From CAYLYM01 sp964387645 (GTDB taxonomy: Bacteria > Calditrichota > Calditrichia > RBG-13-44-9): a DNA stretch of 22,573 bases. The notes under the pieces are model-generated. The model saw only the letters and a list, made by a program, of their open reading frames with translations. It was not told the origin of the DNA and ran no database searches. Shown piece after piece: positions 15,888-22,573 of the stretch. The stretch lies in assembly GCA_964387645.1 (NCBI GenBank), contig CAYLYM010000064.1:1-22573 (forward strand), given 5' to 3'. Numbering within the stretch: the first letter of the stretch is position 1; every line of letters begins with the position of its first letter. The translations under genes were made by a program, and so were the position numbers.

Positions 15888-18575
15888 ATGCCCAACAGAT
15901 TCAAAAACAGTTTTTCAGCTTTAAAAAAATTAGATGTAGAAGGAGAAAAATTCAATTATTTCAGCCTTGCTGAGTTGGAGAAACAGGGTTTAACCCGGCT
16001 TTCCGAATTACCATTCTCCATTCGCATTTTATTAGAAAACTTGGTTCGAAACGAAGATAACAAACTGGTTTCTCCAGAAGCCATTATAAATGTAGCAAAA
16101 TATAATCCTAAAAAAGTGGACAGAAGAGAAATTCCCTTTATGCCGGCCAGAGTAATACTCCAGGATTTTACAGGTGTCCCGGCAGTAGTAGACCTGGCAG
16201 CCATGCGAGAGGCTATTAAGAAATTTGGTGGAGATCCAGATCAGATAAATCCAATTGTGAGAGCAGATCTGGTCATCGATCATTCCATACAGGTAGACTA
16301 CTTTGGATCACCTGATGCATTTCGATTAAATGTTCAAAAAGAGTTTCAAAGAAATCAAGAACGTTATAGCCTATTAAAATGGGCCCAAAAAAGTTTTAAA
16401 AATTTCAATGTGATTCCCCCGGGGACTGGAATCATCCATCAGGTCAATCTGGAATATCTTGCCCACGTGGTATTAACCGATACTCAAAATGACCTTAAAA
16501 TAGTATTTCCAGACACATTGGTCGGAACCGATTCCCATACAACCATGATCAATGGTTTAAGTGTGCTGGGTTGGGGTGTTGGCGGTATCGAAGCCGAAGC
16601 GGTAATGCTTGGTCAACCCTACTATATGCTCTTACCCGAAGTGATCGGAGTTAAATTAACCGGTCAACTCCCAGATGGTGCCACAGCAACAGATTTGGTA
16701 CTGGCCATTACTGAAATGTTGAGGAAGTTTGGAGTCGTGGGAAAATTTATTGAATATTTCGGTGAAGGTCTCATTAACCTGAGCCTGCCAGATCGAGCAA
16801 CTATCGCCAACATGGCTCCCGAATACGGGGCGACTATGGGATTCTTTCCTATTGATCAGGCCGTTTTAGATTATTTACAATTTACTGGTCGATCGAAAAA
16901 ACAGGTTAAATTGGTGGAGCATTATGCGAAAGAACAAGGTTTGTTCAGGACGAGTGAAACACCCGATCCACAATTCAAACATGTTTTAGAACTGGATATG
17001 AGTACGGTGGAACCCAGTATGGCCGGACCAAGAAGACCACAGGACCGTATTCTGGTAAAAAATATTAAACAAGCTTTCCACAAGACACTTGAAAATGTAT
17101 TTAACACCCAGCCATCGGATGCCGAGGAATCCGATGAATCTCTTAAAAATGGTTCTGTTGTCATAGCGGCTATTACCAGTTGCACAAACACTTCAAATCC
17201 AGCCGTGATGTTAGCTGCAGGGCTGGTCGCCAAAAAAGCTGTCGAAAAAGGGTTAAAAACCAAACCCTGGGTAAAAACCAGTTTAGCACCGGGTAGTCGT
17301 GTCGTCACAGACTATCTGGAAAAATCGGGTACCCTCTCCGCCCTGGAATCTCTGAAATTCAACCTGGTTGGTTACGGATGTACCACCTGTATTGGCAATA
17401 GCGGTCCACTACCAGAAGAAGTGGAAAAGGAAATAAAAGAGAAACAAATTGTTGCAGTTTCTGTTTTAAGTGGCAACCGAAATTTTGAAGGGAGAATTCA
17501 CCCATTTGTAAAAGCTAATTATCTGGCTTCGCCACCCCTGGTGGTCGTTTATGCTCTGGCAGGTAGGATTGATATTGATTTCGAAAAAGAACCTATCGGA
17601 ATGGGTAAAAATGGACAGGCAGTTTATTTGAAAGATATTTGGCCTAATAAACAGGAAATCTACGAAACCATGGAAAAAGTACTGGATCCAGAAATGTTCA
17701 AGAAAAAATGTGCTGAGGTTTTCAGTGGTGATGAGAATTGGCAATCTCTTAATGTAAAAGAAGAAAAACTTTACGATTGGGATCCACAATCCACTTACAT
17801 TAAAAATCCACCTTTCTTTGAAAATATGTCTTTAGAAAAACCGCCTTTGAAAAACATTGAGAATGCTCGTGTGTTGGTCTTACTGGGAGATACAGTCACA
17901 ACTGACCATATTTCGCCAGCTGGAGCAATTCCACCAGACAGTCCGGCCGGAAAATATCTCATAGAACAAGGTATTCAGATGAAGGATTTCAATTCTTTCG
18001 GTTCACGTAGAGGAAATCACGAGGTGATGATGCGTGGGACTTTCGGAAATATTCGTATCAAAAATCTTCTGCTAGACGGTATCGAGGGCGGCTTTACAGA
18101 ATACCTACCTACCGGTGAGAAAATGTACATTTACGATGCAGCAATGTGTTATAAAAAAGCAGGCATTCCTCTAATTATCATTGCTGGTAAAGAATACGGT
18201 ACAGGAAGCTCCCGTGATTGGGCTGCAAAAGGAACTTACCTGTTAGGTGTCAAAGCAGTTATTGCCGAAAGTTTTGAAAGGATTCATCGAAGCAACCTTA
18301 TTGGAATGGGTGTTCTACCTTTACAATTTGCCGATGGGGCCAATCGAGAAAAGCTTGGTTTGACAGGAAGAGAGATCTATCAAATCGTTGGGATAGAAGA
18401 AGGATTAACTCCTGCCAAAGAACTTACTGTAATCGCCAAAAACGGCGAAAATGTGATAACTACTTTCAATGTAATTGCCAGATTGGATACACCGGTAGAA
18501 GTGGAATATTATGAAAATGGTGGTATTCTTCAAACCGTACTTAGACAAATAATTAAACAAGATCTTTCGGTTTAA
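15888..18575 (+). CDS. acnA: Aconitate hydratase A
   Basis: 895 residues, full length for the AcnA/IRP-type aconitase that interconverts citrate and isocitrate in the TCA cycle. The ATG at 15888 has AAAGGAGA five bases upstream. The [4Fe-4S] ligands are visible: Cys432 in ITSCTNTSNP, and Cys498 and Cys501 in GYGCTTCIGN. Other active-site blocks include VGTDSHTTMINGLSVLGWGVGG, the TTDHISPAG segment that starts the swivelling C-terminal domain, SRRGNHEVMMRGTF, and GKEYGTGSSRDWAAKG. Paralogues of this fold (2-methylaconitate dehydratase AcnD, homoaconitase, IRP1) share these, but length and context favour AcnA. It stands alone, bounded by a small-RNA candidate upstream and a strong terminator downstream. 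Confidence 0.96.
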   Translation: MPNRFKNSFSALKKLDVEGEKFNYFSLAELEKQGLTRLSELPFSIRILLENLVRNEDNKLVSPEAIINVAKYNPKKVDRREIPFMPARVILQDFTGVPAVVDLAAMREAIKKFGGDPDQINPIVRADLVIDHSIQVDYFGSPDAFRLNVQKEFQRNQERYSLLKWAQKSFKNFNVIPPGTGIIHQVNLEYLAHVVLTDTQNDLKIVFPDTLVGTDSHTTMINGLSVLGWGVGGIEAEAVMLGQPYYMLLPEVIGVKLTGQLPDGATATDLVLAITEMLRKFGVVGKFIEYFGEGLINLSLPDRATIANMAPEYGATMGFFPIDQAVLDYLQFTGRSKKQVKLVEHYAKEQGLFRTSETPDPQFKHVLELDMSTVEPSMAGPRRPQDRILVKNIKQAFHKTLENVFNTQPSDAEESDESLKNGSVVIAAITSCTNTSNPAVMLAAGLVAKKAVEKGLKTKPWVKTSLAPGSRVVTDYLEKSGTLSALESLKFNLVGYGCTTCIGNSGPLPEEVEKEIKEKQIVAVSVLSGNRNFEGRIHPFVKANYLASPPLVVVYALAGRIDIDFEKEPIGMGKNGQAVYLKDIWPNKQEIYETMEKVLDPEMFKKKCAEVFSGDENWQSLNVKEEKLYDWDPQSTYIKNPPFFENMSLEKPPLKNIENARVLVLLGDTVTTDHISPAGAIPPDSPAGKYLIEQGIQMKDFNSFGSRRGNHEVMMRGTFGNIRIKNLLLDGIEGGFTEYLPTGEKMYIYDAAMCYKKAGIPLIIIAGKEYGTGSSRDWAAKGTYLLGVKAVIAESFERIHRSNLIGMGVLPLQFADGANREKLGLTGREIYQIVGIEEGLTPAKELTVIAKNGENVITTFNVIARLDTPVEVEYYENGGILQTVLRQIIKQDLSV

Positions 18576-18579
18576 TATA

Positions 18580-18609
18580 AAGGCGGATCCTCACGATCCG
18601 CCTTTTTTT
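18580..18609 (+). terminator. Intrinsic terminator after acnA
   Basis: Perfect 10-bp stem AAGGCGGATC / GATCCGCCTT (18580-18589 and 18595-18604) with a five-base loop and a run of T. It starts five bases after the acnA stop. The minus-strand side is followed by TTTATATT, so it may also weakly end the convergent MauE-like operon. Confidence 0.93.
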
Positions 18610-18653
18610 AATTTGGATAATAGAATGTTCAATAGATCAAAAATAATGAATAC

Positions 18654-19082
18654 CTATTCTGACGATCTCTTTTTATACAAGAAAAAACCAAGGAATGCAG
18701 CCCCAGTTAGAAAAGCATTCTCAATTATTTTAAATATATCAATCGGAGTTCCTCCAGATGTGCTGAAGCAACCACAATTCAAATCCAATCCGCGAAAATA
18801 TGCCTGTAAAATCATCGCATCGAAACCCAAATAGAGAATAATTGTAAGAATAAATGATTCCTTCAACCAGAAACCTGCAATCAGGAATAGTCCAATCAAT
18901 AATTCCATAAATGGCAATCCTATGGCAATCCAGCGAGATATTCTTAAACTAAATATCTGATAGTTTTCGACAGCAATAACAAATGCCTGGGGGTTCACAA
19001 TTTTACCATAAGCCGCCCATAAGAATATAATTCCTAGAAATAGCCTGATAAAAAATTCCGGATATCTTAATTTATTAATCAA
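18654..19082 (-). CDS. MauE/DoxX-like redox-associated membrane protein
   Basis: 142 residues with four hydrophobic helices (about 9-27, 48-68, 72-92 and 115-135). It resembles the MauE/DoxX membrane family: RLFLGIIFLWAAYGKIVNPQAF at the start and a conserved LDLNCGCF loop with two Cys between helices 3 and 4. Relatives are linked to disulfide or thiol redox on the periplasmic side; the exact reaction is not known here. Its ATG overlaps the end of the rhodanese-like gene by four bases, showing coupled translation. It is the last gene of a DUF1573 / rhodanese-like / MauE trio, all predicted exported or membrane-bound. Confidence 0.8.
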   Translation of the reverse strand: MINKLRYPEFFIRLFLGIIFLWAAYGKIVNPQAFVIAVENYQIFSLRISRWIAIGLPFMELLIGLFLIAGFWLKESFILTIILYLGFDAMILQAYFRGLDLNCGCFSTSGGTPIDIFKIIENAFLTGAAFLGFFLYKKRSSE

Positions 19083-19552
19083 AATTTTTCTCCCATCTCT
19101 GTTGGATAAGCTCCTTCTAACCAGGAAACATACCCACCATAAATGAGGAATATGGGGATTTTTTTGCTTTCTAACAATTTAAAAGCAACAACTTTCAAGT
19201 TTTCTAGGTTTCCGTCCTCATCATAAACAACTAAATATTTCTTTTCCTCTATTTTGATCTTTTTACCCGCAATAATCTCACCAAATGGGACATTAATAGC
19301 ATTTTGGATATGATCGATCTTATAATCTTCCTCGGAACGGCAATCGAGAAATTGTGCCTCGCCTGATTGCCAGATCACATAAGCCGAATCTGCGGAAATG
19401 ATTTGAACATTTCCTGGATCAAGTTGAGAATCAACAAGAAATGAGGGAAGAAGCAAAGGCCATTTAATGCCCAATGGGGAAAATTGGTTGAAAATAAATC
19501 CAATAATAAAAGAAAAACAAACAATTATTAAAATTCTTTTAACAGAATCCAT
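19079..19552 (-). CDS. Membrane-anchored rhodanese-like protein lacking the catalytic Cys
   Basis: 157 residues from the ATG at 19552; a TTG at 19567 overlapping the DUF1573 stop is possible, and neither has a clear ribosome site. An N-terminal helix (about 6-22) anchors the protein. A rhodanese fold follows from about 50: FLDCRSEEDYKIDHIQNAIN is the conserved DxR...E...HI..A motif, and IYGGYVSWLEGAYP is the C-terminal GG..W...G.P motif. The active loop, where Cys is expected after VVY, reads VVYDEDGN (residue 111 Asp). Sulfurtransferase activity by the usual persulfide route is therefore unlikely. A Cys at 71, beside the CH2A motif, is present instead. It is coupled with the MauE-like gene and probably acts with it on the outer face of the membrane. 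Confidence 0.85.
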   Translation of the reverse strand: MDSVKRILIIVCFSFIIGFIFNQFSPLGIKWPLLLPSFLVDSQLDPGNVQIISADSAYVIWQSGEAQFLDCRSEEDYKIDHIQNAINVPFGEIIAGKKIKIEEKKYLVVYDEDGNLENLKVVAFKLLESKKIPIFLIYGGYVSWLEGAYPTEMGEKF

Positions 19553-19559
19553 TTGAATA

Positions 19560-20246
19560 TTATTCAATTACGTTAATAAACACAGGTATACGTTTAATTA
19601 TTTTAAATGGAGAATTAATCTCAATCAGCACTGCTGTATCATCGCGACCTTTTTTTAATGGTTTATAACTTACTAAAATTGTCTGAGAAGATTTTGGTTT
19701 AAGAAAAACTTCACTGGGTTCTATGGTAATATTTTTTTGAGAATTTACTTTAATGGTTGCTTTTACACCATATTTAGTATTGTTACGAACTTCAAATGTT
19801 TTTTCTACCGGTTCCATATTAACAGAAATATTTTGAAATTTCAAAAAACGTGGCTCCACTTCAATTTTAGGTATGACATAGGACTGCAAGACAACTCTAA
19901 TCCGGGAAGGATTACCTTCTTCAAGATAAATCGTGATTGTTTTTCTGGTAACACCTGAATAGCCTCGTGTGTCGAACTGAATCGGCAATTCTCCTGTCTC
20001 TTTAGGTGCAAAAACCAACTTTTTGGGCTTTACAACTGTACAACCACAACTAGTCTGAATTTTTTTAATCCTCAATGGTTTGTCTCCATCATTTACAAAA
20101 CGAATAACACCAGAAACAATTGTGTCGGCTGGAACTCTACCCAAATCCAAAATAGGCGGAGTTAAAAGTTTAAATTCTTGCGACCAACCTGTTCTTGCAA
20201 TTAAAATTAATATACAAAACAAAACGAACCTCTTACAAAACTGCAT
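19560..20246 (-). CDS. DUF1573 exported protein
   Basis: 228 residues. I chose the ATG at 20246 because GGAGG lies five bases upstream; the earlier ATG at 20258 overlaps that site. A signal peptide covers residues 1 to about 22 (ending TGWSQ). An Ig-like beta domain of the DUF1573 type follows, with PPILDLGRVPADTIVSGVIRF and the hallmark KKIQTSCGCTVVKP (CGC motif). A second beta domain extends to the end (EKTFEVRNNTKYGVKATIKV). DUF1573 proteins are common, secreted and of unknown function in FCB bacteria. First gene of the trio with the rhodanese-like and MauE-like genes. The CGC pair and the Cys pair in MauE suggest a shared redox role, which is inference. Confidence 0.85.
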   Translation of the reverse strand: MQFCKRFVLFCILILIARTGWSQEFKLLTPPILDLGRVPADTIVSGVIRFVNDGDKPLRIKKIQTSCGCTVVKPKKLVFAPKETGELPIQFDTRGYSGVTRKTITIYLEEGNPSRIRVVLQSYVIPKIEVEPRFLKFQNISVNMEPVEKTFEVRNNTKYGVKATIKVNSQKNITIEPSEVFLKPKSSQTILVSYKPLKKGRDDTAVLIEINSPFKIIKRIPVFINVIE

Positions 20247-20277
20247 TTTTTCCTCCATTTTATCGAAGCAAATTGTA

Positions 20278-20307
20278 GTTATCGTTTCTAATTAAATTAT
20301 GTTTCAA
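20278..20307 (-). promoter_or_regulatory. Possible promoter for the DUF1573 operon
   Basis: On the minus strand: TTGAAA (20302-20307), 18-bp spacer, GATAAC (20278-20283), with a start about 25 bases before the ATG. Both hexamers match the consensus only in part. Confidence 0.3.
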
Positions 20308-20758
20308 AATTTTAGTTAAATTTTAACTCTATCAAATATAAATTGTTTCAGTTCACATTATATATTCAATTAAATCTGATGGCCTAAAAAAATTAAAATA
20401 ATAAATTTGTATTGTATGTCTTCATTAAAAATCTAATAAGATTATTCTAACATGCACTTCAAAAAATTTATCTAAAACTAAAAAATTATTAATTATCAGA
20501 AATATAAAGATAAGTTAACCTAAACAATAGCTTAGTACAACTTAAATATAATCGTAAGATCTCTAACTTATCAATAATTATGAAATTCTTCCATGTCCGC
20601 TCACCTAGTACAGGAAAGTGAAAAATCTGCTCACCCTTCTGAGACTCAAACTAAATATTAGTTTAACTTCGACTATTGTGTATATAGATCTCCATTTATG
20701 GTATAAACTATTTCATGGATACTATTAAAAAATGATTATCTTTTTAAAATGATCTCAT
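20308..20758. other. AT-rich intergenic region with a short GC-richer patch
   Basis: No gene is supported on either strand. At about 20591-20640 the composition rises in GC and the heptamer GCTCACC occurs twice (20599-20605 and 20629-20635), exactly 30 bp apart. This might be a remnant of a repeated element end; nothing else of a transposon is present. Confidence 0.4.
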
Positions 20759-20790
20759 ATATAAAAATTAACCAAGGAGTGAGGGGTTAA
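20759..20790 (-). terminator. Possible intrinsic terminator after the rluD-like gene
   Basis: On the minus strand, TTAACC (20785-20790) and GGTTAA (20768-20773) form a 6-bp stem with an 11-base loop, followed by TTTTTATAT. The first arm overlaps the stop codon of the pseudouridine synthase gene. The stem is short. Confidence 0.4.
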
Positions 20791-21776
20791 AATTCCCTCT
20801 TGTTTTCTATTTTTCTTAAAACCGATAAAACTGTTTTGAAATCATCTGGTAAAGGAGATTTAAAAGATAGCTTTTCACCGGTGGTGGGATGAATAAATCC
20901 CAATTTTTGAGCGTGCAAAGCCTGTCTATCGATAATAGAAAGAAGTTTTTTAGCCAATAAACGATCTTCGTGTCGTTTTAACTGTCGTAATTGTTTCAAA
21001 CGACCATGATATTGTGGATCGCCAAAAACAGGATGATGTATATAACTGAGATGAATCCGAATTTGGTGAGTCCGTCCTGTTAACAAATTGAGACGAAGTA
21101 ATGTTAGAAATCTGAACGTTTCTACCACCTCATACTTTGTAATAGCTTTTTTCCCAGTAGATGTTACTGAAAAAAGTTTTCTATCTCTTTTACTTCTATT
21201 CAAGAAGGTCTCAATTTTACCTTCCTGATTTTCAACTTGATGCCAGACTAATGCCAGATACTCTCTATGAGCAATTTTTTTTGAAAATTGTTCACTTAAC
21301 TTACGATGCACTTCATCATTTTTTGCTACCACTAACACACCCGAGGTATCTTTATCCAACCGGTGAACAATACCAGGCCGGGTAACGCCACCAATCTTTG
21401 ACAATTCTTTAAAATGATACAATAAAGCATTTACCAAAGTGCCACTGCGATTGCCAGCTCCTGGATGAATAACCATCCCTGGAGGTTTATTAATAACTAT
21501 AAGATCAGTATCTTCATAAATAATTTCAAGAGGGATATTTTCAGGCAAAATTTCCAGGGGCACAGGTTTTGGAAAAGTGATTACAATATTTTCGCCTGGA
21601 GAAATTTTATACGAGGGCTTTTCCCATTGACCATTGACTAAAACACCACCTTTTTTGATAACCATCTGAATAAAAGTACGGGATTTTTCTGGAAATTGTG
21701 AATGTAAATATTTATCTAACCGCCAACCAAGAAACGCCCGATCAACTATCAATTTAACTGGAAACATTTCCTTCAT
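20787..21776 (-). CDS. rluD: RluD-family 23S rRNA pseudouridine synthase
   Basis: 329 residues from the ATG at 21776, which has GAGGA ten bases upstream; ATGs at 21785 and 21767 are also possible. It overlaps the end of lspA by 23 bp. An S4 RNA-binding domain lies at about 17-75 (RLDKYLHSQFPEKSR...VLVNGQ). The pseudouridine synthase domain holds the catalytic Asp141 in HRLDKDTSGVLVVAK, and TGRTHQIRIHL is present. E. coli RluD modifies U1911, U1915 and U1917 of 23S rRNA; RluC and other RluA-type enzymes look similar, so substrate identity is inferred. The linker between TGRTHQIRIHL and the end carries an unusual Arg/Lys-rich stretch (HGRLKQLRQLKRHEDR). It follows lspA in the same direction, a common pairing. 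Confidence 0.88.
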   Translation of the reverse strand: MKEMFPVKLIVDRAFLGWRLDKYLHSQFPEKSRTFIQMVIKKGGVLVNGQWEKPSYKISPGENIVITFPKPVPLEILPENIPLEIIYEDTDLIVINKPPGMVIHPGAGNRSGTLVNALLYHFKELSKIGGVTRPGIVHRLDKDTSGVLVVAKNDEVHRKLSEQFSKKIAHREYLALVWHQVENQEGKIETFLNRSKRDRKLFSVTSTGKKAITKYEVVETFRFLTLLRLNLLTGRTHQIRIHLSYIHHPVFGDPQYHGRLKQLRQLKRHEDRLLAKKLLSIIDRQALHAQKLGFIHPTTGEKLSFKSPLPDDFKTVLSVLRKIENKREF

Positions 21777-22323
21777 TCGATTCATGTCCTCTTTTTCTAT
21801 CGAAAAGAGCATTAAGAAGAATAATAATCATACCTGTACTCACAGCCATATCAGCAATATTGAAAACAGGCCAGCGGTCCATCATATATCCTTTAAATTC
21901 AAAAATAAGTAATTTGAAGGAAGGTAAATGAATGTTGAAAAAGTCAAAATCTAAAAAGTCAATGACTTTGCCAAATAAAAAGCGATCGATTAAATTTCCG
22001 AATGCCCCTCCTAAAATAATAGCAAAGGCTATTCGTAAAACGAAATAATCTTTTAATTTTAACAAATAATAAAAAATAATAACTACAGCAATAATTGAAA
22101 GGACTGTAAAAAATATCTTGTTATTTACTCTAATACCAAAAGCAATCCCCGGATTTTCCACATAAGTTAATCGAAAAAAATCTCCGAGAACTGCAACCGA
22201 ATGGATGGGCTTTAGATATGTTTTAGCTAAATATTTCGTTATTTGATCGAGGATTAAAACAAAGCTAATTAAACCAAATAACAAGGCAAATTGTGTACAA
22301 TTCTTGAATATCTTACTAATCAA
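21754..22323 (-). CDS. lspA: Lipoprotein signal peptidase (signal peptidase II)
   Basis: 189 residues. LspA removes signal peptides from prolipoproteins in the inner membrane. Four hydrophobic helices are present. The catalytic Asp pair is visible at 122 (GKVIDFLDF) and 158 (FNIADMAVSTG), along with ENPGIAFG and GGAFGNLIDR. The start is a TTG at 22323 immediately after the stop of the preceding DksA/TraR-like gene, with GGAGA seven bases upstream; no ATG lies near. The loop between the two Asp is extended (HLPSFKLLIFEFKGYMMDRW), a longer form seen in some FCB bacteria. The C-terminus overlaps the rluD-like gene. Confidence 0.95.
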   Translation of the reverse strand: MISKIFKNCTQFALLFGLISFVLILDQITKYLAKTYLKPIHSVAVLGDFFRLTYVENPGIAFGIRVNNKIFFTVLSIIAVVIIFYYLLKLKDYFVLRIAFAIILGGAFGNLIDRFLFGKVIDFLDFDFFNIHLPSFKLLIFEFKGYMMDRWPVFNIADMAVSTGMIIILLNALFDRKRGHESNEGNVSS

Positions 22324-22573
22324 CTATTTTCTCCGAGACTCAGCTTGTTTACATGGAACACAAATACGGGTAGTGGGCACAGCTTTTAAACGTTCTTCAT
22401 CAATTTCTTTCCCGCAAACTCGGCAGATACCATACTCATTCATTTCGATGGCATCCAGTGAACGGTTTATTTGCTGCAGATATTTCTCTTCTCGTGACAA
22501 AAATAAGAATGCTTTCTCGCGCTCCATAGCATCTGTGCCTTGGTCTGCCATGTGGAAAGAATATCCTGAGTTA
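22324..22573 (-). CDS. DksA/TraR-family zinc-finger protein (partial, 5' end outside the window)
   Basis: The frame remains open to the window end (NSGYSFH precedes the internal MADQGTD), so the N-terminal part lies outside; only about 82 residues are seen. HMADQGTDAMEREKAF is the family's conserved coiled-coil/tip region. The zinc finger is CRVCGKEIDEERLKA...CVPC, with four Cys in the DksA/TraR pattern. Such proteins bind the RNA polymerase secondary channel; short relatives are often of unknown function. The arrangement DksA/TraR-like, lspA, rluD with abutting or overlapping genes indicates an operon. Confidence 0.88.
   Translation of the reverse strand, partial: NSGYSFHMADQGTDAMEREKAFLFLSREEKYLQQINRSLDAIEMNEYGICRVCGKEIDEERLKAVPTTRICVPCKQAESRRK

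Noticed and set aside
16922..17308. Minus-strand ORF of 128 codons inside acnA
   Set aside because: A shadow of the aconitase coding frame with no recognisable features or start signals.

Overview
This is an AT-rich bacterial window with tightly packed housekeeping and bioenergetic genes and three long, very AT-rich intergenic stretches. It holds a complete Na+-translocating NADH:quinone reductase (NQR) cluster, an aconitase, lipoprotein signal peptidase, an RluD-type pseudouridine synthase, and an exported protein ending in a type IX secretion-like sorting domain (core NFPNPFN). That sorting tail points to the FCB (Fibrobacterota-Chlorobiota-Bacteroidota) side of the tree, for example a Calditrichota-like lineage. 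The phylum is an inference; no rRNA is present. No tRNA, rRNA, CRISPR array or intact mobile element was seen.

Layout. (1) 38-442 (+) encodes a small exported or membrane-anchored protein that is mostly six near-perfect copies of a 14-residue Trp/Val/Pro repeat, followed by a strong terminator. (2) 622-5520 (-) is a three-gene operon behind a near-consensus promoter. It encodes an ECF-type sigma factor with an unusual C-terminal hydrophobic helix, a transmembrane anti-sigma-like protein (two zinc-finger motifs, membrane helix, TPRs), and a large secreted or membrane-anchored TPR-CHAT caspase-like protease. (3) 6149-13933 (+) holds nqrABCDEF, a CBS-pair gene, the flavin transferase apbE and nqrM, which together supply enzyme and cofactor maturation. 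(4) 14021-14863 (-) is an exported sorting-domain protein split by one in-frame TGA that is followed by two strong RNA hairpins. (5) 14864-15887 is a long gap carrying a candidate roughly 100-nt small RNA with its own promoter and terminator. (6) 15888-18575 (+) is acnA with a terminator. (7) 18654-20246 (-) is a DUF1573 / rhodanese-like / MauE-DoxX trio, with the rhodanese lacking its catalytic Cys. (8) 20787-22573 (-) is a partial DksA/TraR-family gene, lspA and an rluD-like gene, running in from beyond the window end.

The most distinctive candidates for new biology are three. One is the sigma / anti-sigma / TPR-CHAT module, in which every component appears membrane-associated and which could be a protease-triggered transcription switch. 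The second is the C-rich structured small RNA upstream of acnA. The third is the repeat peptide protein, whose amino-acid repeats are conserved while the codons have diverged. The NQR part is a classical energy-conserving system: the complex pumps Na+ while oxidising NADH, ApbE attaches FMN to NqrB and NqrC, and NqrM helps load iron into the NqrD/NqrE site.
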